This document shows, piece by piece, positions 33,011-43,388 of a stretch of DNA of 64,000 nucleotides. The stretch's first letter is position 1. Each line of letters begins with the position of its first letter. Source of the stretch: Cyanophora paradoxa (lineage: Eukaryota; Glaucocystophyceae; Cyanophorales; Cyanophoraceae); NCBI GenBank assembly GCA_004431415.1, contig QPMI01000484.1, positions 124,001 through 188,000 of the forward strand, given 5' to 3'. Under the pieces are notes generated by a model. That model was not told the DNA's origin. It searched no databases and was given only the letters and a program-made list of their open reading frames with translations. The translations under genes were made by a program, and so were the position numbers.

Positions 33011-35419
33011 GTGACGGACATCCGAAAAGCTGCGGGCTCGGACACCACACTGGCTTTCTGCCCCTCCCTCCTCGCTTTCCCCGACCCTCCTAATTACCCT
33101 GAATTCGAGAATGGTACCATTACAGGCTCTGAAATCGCCGAGTACCATACTCAACTAAGTACATGGCACTTACAGGCGCGGGCCGCCCTGGACAATCATC
33201 GCCGTGCATATACCGAAGCCGACATTGCTCGCAATATTGACACCCGCCGCCACCTCCTGTCCCACTGTCGAAGTATGGGCCGGGCTATTCAACTCCTCCT
33301 CTCCCGTTTCCGATCCGCCCCCCGCCTATACCTCACCCGCACGGCAGCGGGACTACCCGAAGTGCTCACCGATCCCAATGAAATTAAACGCGCACATCTG
33401 GATCACTTCAAAAATTTCTGGCGACTCCGCAAGGCTGCTCCAAACCTGGATGCCATAGCTACGAAATTCGCGGACATAGAAAACGGCGCCTGGTTGGGCA
33501 GATTTTGGAAACGCCAGTACCGACCCCTTTCCCACTTCACCCCCGCCGTCTGGGACGGACTAATGGCCATGCCAGAGGACCCCGAACTCGATCGCCTCAT
33601 CTCGTCCCTGTCCAATGGCGCAGGCGGTCCTCCGGCCTCACGAACGGAATGATTAAAATGCTCTGGTCCCCCTCCGCCTCTCCAAGACGGAACGCCAGGC
33701 CTTAGCCGCCTCACACTCTACAGACGAGATCAACAGCTTCGAGTCCGCGGCTCACTGGACCACCTCGCGCGACGCCATCCGAGCTCTAGTTCAATCCACT
33801 CTTCTCGGCCACGTGCCCGACCACGCACTTCGCGGTCAAGTCTACGCTATCCCGAAACGTGATAATTCAGCAGATCTTGCCGATCTCCGCCCATCACCTT
33901 CAAGAAGTCACCTGGAAGCTGGTCACGGGCCTCCTGACCCACCGCATGGAAGACCGTATTGATACACATAACATTCTACGCGGCCGCAACTATGGCTTTT
34001 GTCGCGCGAATCTACCGACCCTGTTCTCTACGCCCTCCGATCCTCCCTCGAGGACGCGCACCAGTTCAAAAAGCCAATCTTCGGCGGCCTGGGGATATTG
34101 CCAGCGCCTACGACAGTGTCTCCTGGCATAGCCAAGAGCTCAGCCTTAATCGTATCCAACTCCACCTCCATCCTGAAGGGAACGATACATAGCCTCCACA
34201 AAAAAGCAGCTCAGCACCGCACGGCGTGCATCCTTACCCCCACGGCCGCACGGAATATTTTCAAGTCCCCTGCGGCCTCCCCAAGGAGGCATCGAAGCCC
34301 CTCTCACTGGCGCATTTTCTTCGACGCCGCTCTCACCGCCATCGAAGAACGAGCGACTCAGTCCAATTTCGGATACCAACTCGGGCCGCACCGATCTGAC
34401 CCTACCCGCCCCCGTTCCCCCGCCCACCATGCCCTGGCGAACCCCTCTACTTCCCCTCCGGTCCTGCCCACAGTCTCTGTGCTCGCATACGCCGATGACA
34501 CCACCATGCTTGCCAGCTCGGCTCAGGGTCTCCAACATATGCTTGACTGGCTGTCCGAATTTCTCCATATCCATGGCATGAACTTGAACGCCAAAAGACG
34601 GAAATTTTCCACTGGAAACCCCCCCGATCCGAAGCGCCAGTCAAGAGCAAATACTATGTCGGCGTCGGCGATTCCAGAGCTGAGGTTGGCCACATCCTCT
34701 CCCCCACAACACCATTCCGCGTCCTCGGCGTCCAGTTTACTGCGAACCTGTCTTGGACCCACCAAGTCCGTCTACTCAAGTCCCAGCTCCAGTCCGCAAT
34801 CTCCGTTCTAGCCACAAAGAAGATTACCGTTCACGAATTCCAAGTGATACTACACCGGGTTCTCTTCCCTAAACTGGCATACCCTCTCCGCATCATGACC
34901 TTAACGTCATCCCAATGCCAATCCCTCGACGCTGTCTGGCTCACCGCGGCCAAACACACGGCCAACCTGGCCCAGTCCGTATCCACGGCTGCCTTCTCTT
35001 CCATCTATCGCCTTCCCTCACTAGCCGTCATCCAACGTCAACAGCAGTGCGTCGACGAGCGCCTCCGCCAGGAACTAGCCTCTCACACATCATCACTCTA
35101 CGGCCAAATATACCGACAACGTGTCCTCGACACCCAGGCCCGATACGGGCTTCCCCTTCTCCCACACGAATATCCGAACCTCCCCTCGGGCCCTCACACT
35201 ACAGAAAAATATTACGCTTGCCATCACGGCAGACCTGACCTCCACTCCATCACATCCTCACAACGTGCGACTCCTGGACACATGGCCTCCCCTCCCGCCG
35301 ATCCCATCTTCGACGAGAATATATTATATCAACGCAATTGTCGCCCCTCACCCTCCAACAAGCCGGTCAGCGACTCTATCGCTGCGGCCTCCTCACAATC
35401 CGCGACATCACGGCCCTGA
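33011..35419 (+). CDS. LINE reverse transcriptase, frameshifted
   Basis: Pieces in several frames together follow the LINE reverse transcriptase. 33011-33652 is the segment between endonuclease and RT, ending SSLSNGAGG. Then come IPKRDNSADLADLRPI near 33850 (motifs 1-2), LVTGLLTHRMEDRI near 33920, motif A DIASAYDSVSW near 34095, a motif B remnant GLPKEASKPL near 34275 and motif C VLAYADDTTMLASS near 34480 with both catalytic Asp. 34844-35419 is the thumb region (FPKLAYPLRIMTLTSSQCQS). At least four frameshifts separate these parts. They could be decay, or indel errors in C-rich DNA. RNA-templated DNA synthesis is the expected role. Confidence 0.8.
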
Positions 35420-35957
35420 CGGCTCCCTTGCCGAATGGTCCCTCCTCTGAGTCACGGCCGTGTCCCGGCATACTACAAACGTGCCCCCTCCTGGTGGACG
35501 CTGTCCGCGAAGAACTCTCTCTTCCCGCCCCTCCACCCGGTCCCCTTTCCTCCCCGCCACCCTATGCCTCCACCGCCCTCTATCCAGACATTCGTCGCTC
35601 TCTCCAAGCTAACGCCGTCCTTGCGGGACTAAACCTTGGCGATTTTGTATGGACATCCCAAGGCCTAGTTGGCCGCGTCGTTGGGAAACCCCGATCCGGA
35701 CGAACACCTGGACGAACCGGCCTCCGAGGACCCTGACGCGGACCCCAACTGCCCCGGGATTCAGAGTATAACTATGGGTGGAACTTGTCCATTACTGCCT
35801 CACCCCATATGATGGCCTCTCCACGCGCGACCCCGGTCTTTCGGCGCTTGAGCTCGACCCCGCTGGCGTGAACGCAGACTGGAATTCCAATTTGCCCTCA
35901 CCCAAAATACTGCGGCTCTGAACAGCTTCATCGCGAGCTGGGCCTTTCTACGACTGC

Positions 35958-36960
35958 TTGCCGATGGTCGAGTACGCATCCCACGTCCGCCGAATCCCGG
36001 CAGGCTCGTCGTGCGAATCGAAGGGCTGGTCTCCGAGCCTCTCCAATCTCAATAGGCCGGTGCCCACCCGCTCCCGGCAGCTGCCCGATTCCACCTCCGC
36101 CTTCACATGCTCCCACTCTAGAGGGCAGCATCCCCCCCGTGCTCAACCCACACGCGCAGCTAAAAAAGCCCGCCTTGACCCCTCCTCAGCTCCCCTCCTG
36201 CTCAATATGACCCGAACTCCCCCTTCCAACCTCCCCCGCGAAATCACACACATTGGCTTCATCGATCTCTGGCTCCGGGAAACTGACTGGTGGGACTCTT
36301 TCCGAGCGGAGGCCCAAGCTACCAATGTTGCCCTCGAGAGACGCCCACGCCTTACGACCCCCACATCACAAGCCGACCGCGCCTTCTATGAATCCACGGC
36401 CGGGCTCGACTTCCTTTTCATTACCTCCCGAGCCCTTTTCGCAGAGCTCTGCCCTACACTCCGCGCACTAAACTCCCCGCCCCTTCCCTCCGGAACTACT
36501 CCCCGGGTAATATACACGGACGCCAGCACACAAAAACAGGGCTCCGCCTCTGTCCGAACCACTTACGCCGGCCTGCACCCCTCGAAAATAATCCCGACCT
36601 GCCTGACAAAATCGAGTTCGCCCACCGCCTCCCGGCGTCCACATAACGTGAACCTGGAGAGCTAGCAGGCACAATCTCCGCAGCATTCACGTATTTCGGG
36701 CCCACGGGCGGGAAAATTATCACGGACAGTCAGAACACTATCCGAGCCCTGACAGCCTTCGCCTTTCAAGACCCTTCATCTTTCTCCCATCCCATCAACT
36801 TCCGCACCCTGCTCCGCCGAGAAGACGGGCCCTTCTCCTCAACGCTCGAACGCAATACGCCATTCGTATCGCCCAAGACCCGAACTTCCAAGTCACGCTT
36901 CAGTGGGTCCCCTCTCACCAACCAAAGACCATCCCGCGGCCACCTGCAACGGCTCCGACA
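35958..36960 (+). CDS. LINE RNase H, N-terminal part
   Basis: The 235-codon frame 35958-36665 includes FIDLWLRETDWWDSF and RVIYTDASTQKQGSAS, the first catalytic Asp motif of RNase HI. NLE-ELAG (catalytic Glu) follows across a frameshift near 36660, then GGKIITDSQNTIRAL (second Asp) near 36720 and TLQWVPSH near 36900. The domain normally continues within about 20 residues to an N-x-A-D-x-L-A-K motif. Here that motif is found only at 40470, after 3.5 kb of other coding sequence. The enzyme would remove RNA from the RNA:DNA hybrid. Confidence 0.7.
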
Positions 36961-37080
36961 CCAACGACGACCCGCCGCCCGGCCCCTCTTCCCCCGCCGA
37001 CCCCGTGTCCCCGCAGCGGACCAGCTGCCCCCTTCCTACCGCCCCGCAGACATTCCCTGCCTCGGCTCCTTACCACTATA

Positions 37081-37566
37081 TTGGTGGAATGGACATCCCC
37101 GACGCCCGACTCCTCTTTTCGGACGACTCCTCCCCGCCCTCCCTCCGTCACTATTCTCGTCCTCCTCCCGCCTCGCCGGCACATTCGCACATATATCCTA
37201 GCTGACAGCCCCGCCGACTACCATTTCCTCCGCTGCCAAGCGGACCTTGTTGACTATGTAGATGCCTCCGAGACTACCAACACCCATCTGGTCCTTGACC
37301 TTGTCCCCCTCGCGTCCGCCAGACTTGAACGCGCCTTCATGGCGGAGGACACCGTCATCTGGAACCGCTGCATCCGACTTCCCAAAGCTCATACTCTCTT
37401 TCTTTCCGACGAACACCTGACTATCGTCTCGGACTGTGACATCCTCCGCGCCTACTCCGCTTTCCTTGCAGCCTTAGGACGCAGAGACATCACTCACAAC
37501 ATCTCCTTCCAGTGCTGCTCCCTCCCAACCCAATCTTCCTTCAACCACTCCCGAGGACGCCCCTGA
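37081..37566 (+). CDS. Unknown LINE segment inside the RNase H gap
   Basis: 161 codons with protein-like composition: HIRTYILADSPADYHFLRC, THLVLDLVPLASARLERAF, AHTLFLSDEHLTIVSDCDIL. It lies between the split RNase H halves. I recognise no family. Confidence 0.4.
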   Translation: MVEWTSPTPDSSFRTTPPRPPSVTILVLLPPRRHIRTYILADSPADYHFLRCQADLVDYVDASETTNTHLVLDLVPLASARLERAFMAEDTVIWNRCIRLPKAHTLFLSDEHLTIVSDCDILRAYSAFLAALGRRDITHNISFQCCSLPTQSSFNHSRGRP

Positions 37567-38274
37567 TGTTGACCACCCTGATCCTGGGCCTACAAGGAAA
37601 CTCGCCCTCGACTATTACTTAGCCCACCCTAGGGGCTCCGGCCCCACCTGGCACTTCTACCCACTTCCCTCTGCAAACCCGCTGTCCCCGCCGACCGTGA
37701 CACGCCTCTCCCGCCTGGTACTGGGACGAGGACCTTACACTCGCCCCCACCTCCCAGACCGAGGCTGGCACCCCTCTGGTCGCGTACCACCGTTGCGACC
37801 CTGGCATGTGGGGCACCCCTATTTCCTCCCTGATCGCAGAACAATGGGCACGGGGACCCGCCCTCTCCTGCCCGCACTGCCACCCACCCCGCCCCGCCTG
37901 GCCCCCACCCACGTTCCCTCTCCGCGACCAAACCGGCGCCCTTCCTGTTTTATTCGAACGCTATGGACGCCGAGCCATCCCTACTCAGCTGCCATCGACC
38001 CCGACGGCCCCAGGTATGATCGCCGAGTACTTCCCCTCCTCGACGCATAAAATCTCGCCTGGCTGCCCTTAAAGCGGCCCCCTCTCCCTCATCGACCCCA
38101 ACCCTCGGTCTGGGGCCCACCTGGCCACACCGTTCTCCTCGCACAACCCATACCTGCAGAACCCGTCGACGCTTTCTTCAGACTTCTCCAAAACCGCCAA
38201 GTCTCCTTCCGCCTGCATGCCCCGACCACCCCAAGTGCCTCTTCCTCTCGTCCTCCCACGCAACCTCGATCCTC

Positions 38275-39890
38275 ATGGGCACAGCCCCCACTGCCCTTCT
38301 ATCAAAGCCCGCGCAGGCCAGCCACAACTGGACCGACCCTACGTCCCGCACCCTTTCTCCCCAACGGAATACGATTATATTCTCCTCCCCCTGCCCCCTC
38401 TGGTCCCGACCCTGGCGACTAGCAATCATCTCGGCCCGCCTCCGCGAAATCCGCATCCTGGACGTCACCCGCAAACCCGCCTCCGACGTCACGGCCCCTC
38501 TTAAAGACTGGGTCATCAACTGGTGGACGGCGACTCTCCGCCCCGGCGACTCCTCCCCACGCTCGGCCTGGAAGTACGACACCAGCACCTTCCCCACACA
38601 AGCCTGGAAAAACGCTCACACGGGTGAAGACGCTCTCTTCGTCATGACCGCTGCTGAGTTCATTGGCCGCGGTGAGGAAGTCCACCTGTACGGCAAAGGA
38701 CGGGGCCGCCCCATCCCCTTCCACGCCCCCATCTACCGGGAGCGTTGGGCGGCCGCTCTCCTTCTCCGGGACCCTGAGATTCTCCTGGGGACAGTCCAGG
38801 CCAACGACCCGGCATTCACAACAAAACGACAGCGCATGACCCCGCGCACCAGCTCCCGCCTTTCCCAGCACACGGCAGCCAAAGCCCGCCGTCCGGTTAG
38901 ACGCAAGCGAGACCCCACCCCTCCTCCCTTCCGTCCTCCCCTCCCCCCCCCGTCCCTTACACCGGTAACCGCCCGGTCCCCCAATTCCCCTCCCTCCTCC
39001 CCGCAGCTCCCCACCCCCCCCCCACCCTGCCCTTCCCACCCCCACGCCCCCGGCGCCCGAGGCCCGACCAACTGCTTCCCAGGCCGAACCCCCGCTCACT
39101 CGACTGAATTTCCCCTCCCTCGCCCCCTGACGCTGGCGGAGAAAAGTTGGCTGGGGAATGCCTTCCGGTTTGCAGACAATGATTACTGCGCGGAGCAAAC
39201 TCTCATGTCGAAACCCCCCTCCCACCCGCCCCCCGACCTGATCCTCACCGCCACTCCCTCATTCGACGAGGCGACCTTATCCACCTCCGGCCGAATGCAG
39301 CCTCAGCCTCCCCTCGTGGAAGCCTTCCTTGACATGCTCTCCTCCCGCGAAGCCGCCCTGGCCTCGCCTCACCCTACCTACTTCCTGTCGTCCAGCTCTT
39401 ACCCCGCTAGTGCAGCCTCCCAATTTGACTCTCGGGCTCTGCCCCCTCCCCTGCACCACTACCTTCCCCCGGACGCCTTCTCGATGCCCGCCTTGTCCTC
39501 GTCCCCATCCTTACCTATCGCCCCACTCATCATGCCCCACCAGCCCCCTCGCCGACCCCTCCCTCAGGCAGATCCCGGCACCCTCAGGGCCCCCCGGGAC
39601 ACTGGCACCTACTTGCTTTATTTCCTCAGACGCGCTCGTTCTACATTCACAACGGCTCCCTCGACGTCCCTGATCACCTTGTCTCCTTTGCACAAGACTT
39701 GGCGGCCACTTGGAGTCAACGCGACTCTGGCTCTCCCCTCCCCCTCACTCCATTCTGCAGATGGACCTACCTACGCCCGGAGACATCCCTCTCCGTTCTC
39801 CAGCCTCCCAACAGCACGGCCTGCGGCCCTCTCCTCCTCCTCACAGCTGACCTACTCAGTCGCTCCTCAGCACTTGCCCCGTCGGACCTG
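38275..39890 (+). CDS. Ulp1-like (C48) cysteine peptidase in the LINE
   Basis: The frame 38275-40161 carries an N-terminal unknown domain (LKDWVINWWTATLRPGD, FVMTAAEFIGRGEEVHLYG), a proline-rich linker, then LVEAFLDMLSSREAALAS and TYFLSSSSY, which resemble the first helices of Ulp1 peptidases. After a frameshift near 39590 the catalytic set follows in order: GHWHLLALFP (His), SFYIHNGSLD (Asp/Asn position), and LQPPNSTACGPLLLLTADLL (Gln and Cys, as in the Q-x-N-x-x-x-C-G motif). Ulp1 enzymes cleave SUMO-like proteins; in a transposon it may process its own polyprotein or act on host SUMO. The order and spacing of motifs make the family call fairly secure despite the frame break. Confidence 0.72.
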
Positions 39891-39891
39891 C

Positions 39892-41798
39892 CCCGCCCCC
39901 CAGCCTACATTCAGGTCGACAATGCTGCGCTCCGCAGATACCGTGAATATATTGCCCTCAGCCTCTGCTACGGGTCCGTCACCCTCGACCCTATATGCTG
40001 TGGCCCTGCCCTCCCGGCCCTCAGGCCCCCCCCGACCTTCCCGGGGCGCCCCCGACCGCCACGCCGCCCCCCAGTCTCCACCGGCGGCACCCTCCCTACC
40101 CTCGACTCCCCACCACCCTCCCCCGACCGCCCAGCCCTCCCGCGCTCCCAACTGTGCTTGAGTCTACCCCGCCTCGCCCTGCAGGGCCCGCACCCCCTCC
40201 CTCCCGGTGCTCGCTACGCCCAAGAACTCGCCTCTCAGCTCGCCGACCTGGCCCGCAACGAAGCCTCCGCAACAGCACGCCGTCTCTTCCGGCCGTCCCA
40301 CGTGACCCCGCTCGAGGCGGCGACCATCCTAGCTGAAGCCGCTCACCGCGACGCCGCCCAGCCGCCACCACGGTCCGCCAAAGCATCTAAAACGGCCGCA
40401 AAGAAAGAGGCGGCCAGGACCCCGGCCAAGAGCCGTATCCCGAACCCAGCCTATACTCCTGACAACTGCCACAATGACGCCGTTGACAAGCTCGCCAAAA
40501 CGGCCCCAGACGCCCCCCTCTCAGCCCTTCTCTTCATTCCTCACAGTTTCAAATGCTTCCTCATCCGCGTCGGCCTCCCGCCCCCGTCATCCCAAGGCCC
40601 AGTTCCAGGAGCCGAGCCTTACAGAGGCAGACTCCATGCATACCGCGTTGAGGGGGACCCCCGCTCTCACTTCCTAGCCGAAGCCTCCCTCTCCCAATAC
40701 CTCGACTGGCGCCAGCTTCGCAACGCGGGGGCCGTCCTCAGCAATCCTCACGTTACCCTCGCCCCAGCCCTCTCCCTCGTGTCCGACAAGCCACCGGACC
40801 GCCGTACCCCCACAGGCGATCACCTCCGCAAAGTCAGATTCCAGTGCATTCTGGGAGGCCTCCCCTCCCTCACCGTCCGCCTCCTCCACGACCCCGACCT
40901 ATACGGCCCCCTCTTTCCTGACGGTATCGCCCACTGCCCCTTCTGCCACCTCCCCCCCACCCCTGCCCCAGTCCCCGAGGACCCTACTTCCCCACCCCCA
41001 CCCTCCCCGCCCCCTGCCACGTGCACCCCCCCGGGCTCCCCCCCGCCCTCTTCCCCACCGAGGGCCGCAGACCCCAGACAGCCCGACCCTACAACCCACC
41101 CCCCCGAAGACTTCATTCACATATTTACTTGCCCCGCCGCTCGCCTCCTCCTCCAAGCTTTCCAGGATGCACTCGTGACCTTCCTCCGCACCCGGGTTCT
41201 CCGCCACTCGCCCAAACCCTTAGGACACGACGACACTATTTTTCAACTCTTTCCCTTCCTCCGCCTCGTCTCCCCTGACCCCGCCTCTCCCCTCCATTCC
41301 GCCCTCCTCTCCCCCACCGAAAACCCGGCCCTTTTCCGCCCCCCAGGTCTTACCGATACCCTATGGACAAAGCTTAGCCCGGCCTTGGCTGACATACTCC
41401 CCTTCCCCGCCCCTGCCCTCCTGCGCCTCGGTACCCCGGCAGGATTGCCCGCCCTCTGCGCAGCCCTGGGCATCAACAAGACCATCACAATGTCAATCCA
41501 AAAAGATTTAGCGCTACTCCTCGACCAACACCTCCGTGCGATCTGGAGGGACCGCTGCGCCCGCAACCACGCCTGGGAGCTCCGACAAGGCATCACTGAC
41601 AGAACCAAACGTCGATACCGCAAACATGCCGACACCAAACCCTCCCGCTCGCCGCCAGTACAGCCGCCTAGTCCCCCCCTCCCCCCCCCCCCCCCGCCCC
41701 CTCCCTCCATGATACCATCTCCATCACTGACTTCTGCTGCGGATTGGACTCGGAAGGCCAACCCTGGGTTCTCCTGGAAAATATCCGCCAAGCAATAG
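39892..41798 (+). CDS. LINE ORF2 C-terminus with RNase H tail and zinc finger
   Basis: Part of the frame 39699-41798. After the peptidase and a proline-rich linker it reads DNCHNDAVDKLAKTAPDA near 40465, matching the last RNase HI motif. A region with KVRFQCILGGLPSLTVRLLH follows. CPFCH near 40936 and HIFTCP near 41116 form a C-X2-C...H-X4-C zinc finger like those ending many LINE ORF2 proteins; a proline-rich insert separates the halves. It ends with LDQHLRAIWRDRCARNHAWE and a basic tail. This part probably helps bind template RNA. No restriction-like endonuclease motif is seen after the finger. Confidence 0.65.
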
Positions 41799-42948
41799 CA
41801 CGACTCCCTGCCGCCCCCTCACCCCAGGCCGCCCCTCCCTCAGGCCCTCCCTCCCCCAACCGCCCGATGCAGGACCCACCGCCGGGACATCTGACTTCTC
41901 TTGCACCTGTGGCACCCAATTTTCCTCCGCAGCTGCCCTCCAGGCCCACTCCGACGCCAGACGGGGAAAGTGCCCCGCTCGCCCAGAGACCACCTCATAC
42001 TCTCGACCTGCCTCCCAACCTGCTGCACCCCCAACGCAGCCTTCCCACAAGAACCCCGACAATAGCACCCTGCCCGCTCGGCCCGCGGGCCCTACGTCCG
42101 CTACTCAACCTTCCAAGCGCCCCGCCCCAACGCCCCCCTGGCCCTCCCTCGAAACGAACTCGCCCGTCGCCTGCCTCACGCAAACGGACAACCGCTACTC
42201 CCCCCGCCCCGGCACCCAAACGCCCGCGCCCCATGACCCCTCCCCTTCCCGCCTCTGCACCCGCCCCACCCGTACCTACGGCAAAAAGAAAGGCAACCGG
42301 TCGCAAGACCCCCAAGCGCGGGACCAAAAAAGCGCGAACGGTGTCGATACCTGCTGGACAACCCACAATCACGTCCCTCTTCGCACCTGGAGTGTACAAA
42401 CCACTAACGACGCTTCAAGTAGCCGACCCTCCCCCCCCCTCCTCGCTTCAGCCGGCCCCCCCGACCGGGACCCCGCACGGTGCCGCCCCGCGGCCCCCTA
42501 CGGTTCCTCCCCAGCCCCAACCGACTCACAAGTGCCGAACCCCTCGTTGACTCCGGCCACCCCTATGGCTTCGGCCCTCCCCTCGGCTTCGGCCCCCCCC
42601 TCGGCTTCGGCCACCCCATCGGCTTCGGCCCCCCCCCCGGCTTCGGCCACCCCATCGGCCTCGGCCACCCCTCTGGCTTCGGCCACCCCCCCTACTCAGA
42701 CCGACCCCTCCCGACCCCTCGCGACCCGCCTCGCCTCCGCACTCCCCGCTCTCTGCGCCGCCTGTCAGTGCCCACGCTTACTCCACTCTGCCGTCCCGGC
42801 ACCGCTCCCTGCCCTGCCCCGCATCCGCTGCCCACCCCCTACCGCTGCCTCCGCCCACTCCCTCTCCTTCCTCATATCCTCCTCCTACCACCTTCTTCAC
42901 CTTGACAGAACGGGACACCGATTAATCGGGGTCCTGGGGCGCAGGTGA
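41700..42948 (+). CDS. LINE C-terminal tail with C2HC finger and basic region
   Basis: Spread over two frames. Near 41705 SITDFCCGLDSEGQPWVLLE is followed by GTSDFSCTCGTQFSSAA and LQAHSDARRGKC (about 41895-41985), a C2H2/C2HC-like finger. Then in 41744-42550 come Lys/Arg-rich segments (KRKATGRKTPKRGTKKAR) and QPTITSLFAP at 42359-42388, which resembles a PCNA-interacting peptide. The remainder is Ala/Ser/Pro repeats. Nuclear localisation and DNA-clamp binding are inferences from these short motifs. Confidence 0.45.
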
Positions 42949-43263
42949 GGAGGAGGGAGGAGGCAGAGTGAGGAGGAGGAGGGGTGGCGGAGCGGCGACA
43001 AGGGAGGGCGGCGGACTGCGAGACATTTCACTTCCAGGGCTCATGAGGGATGGAGGAGTTGATCAAGGGGTGGGCGCGCGGGTCTGGTTACGGCTATCAC
43101 CGAAAACCATGGCTCCCCCACTCAGGCGAACCTCCCATATTGAGCGACCCATGGCCGGCACCTCGCTAGCATCTTCGACTAGATAGATGACCGGTCGGAA
43201 GGGCGCGTCACGTAGAACATTGATACATGTGCCGTGGTGTATCAATGCGACGTCCACTTTTGC
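42949..43263 (+). other. LINE 3' untranslated region
   Basis: Purine-rich opening (GAGGAGGAGGG series) then mixed sequence up to the poly(A) run at 43264-43276. No open frame of note. Confidence 0.65.
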
Positions 43264-43276
43264 AAAAAAAAAAAAA

Positions 43277-43294
43277 TGTCACGTTCTTTTCGTG
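43277..43294. repeat. LINE target-site duplication, right copy
   Basis: Identical to 13186-13203 and placed directly after the poly(A) tail of the LINE. Confidence 0.92.
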
Positions 43295-43388
43295 GAACCA
43301 CATCCTGCGGTCGAGGGTGTAACCGTGCCATTAATATTGACGCACGACAGCTCGTAATCACAACTCGCGATCGCGAGTTCGAACGCAC

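Larger units (their letters stand above)
13204..43276 (+). mobile_element. Giant 30-kb LINE (non-LTR retrotransposon)
   Basis: Bounded by an 18-bp direct repeat (13186-13203 and 43277-43294) that is present once in the reconstructed S8 exon. The right repeat follows a 13-base poly(A) run at 43264-43276, the hallmark of target-primed reverse transcription. The plus strand is strongly pyrimidine-rich throughout, unlike the flanks. In order it holds 5' repeat monomers, proline-rich ORF1-like segments, two blocks of 42-residue repeats, an APE-type endonuclease, reverse transcriptase, RNase H, an Ulp1-like peptidase, and zinc fingers with a basic tail. Several frames are broken, so this copy looks inactive, or the sequence has homopolymer errors. 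At 30,073 bp it far exceeds usual LINEs (about 4-8 kb). Nested older insertions inside it cannot be excluded, although I found no internal poly(A) or target repeat. Confidence 0.87.

Noticed and set aside
40930-41798. Restriction-like endonuclease after the LINE zinc finger
   Set aside because: No R/K-P-D...E motif follows the CCHC; the element relies on the APE-type nuclease.
13204-43276. Several independent LINEs in a cluster
   Set aside because: No internal poly(A) tails or target duplications seen; the outer 18-bp duplication explains the whole block, although nesting is not fully excluded.
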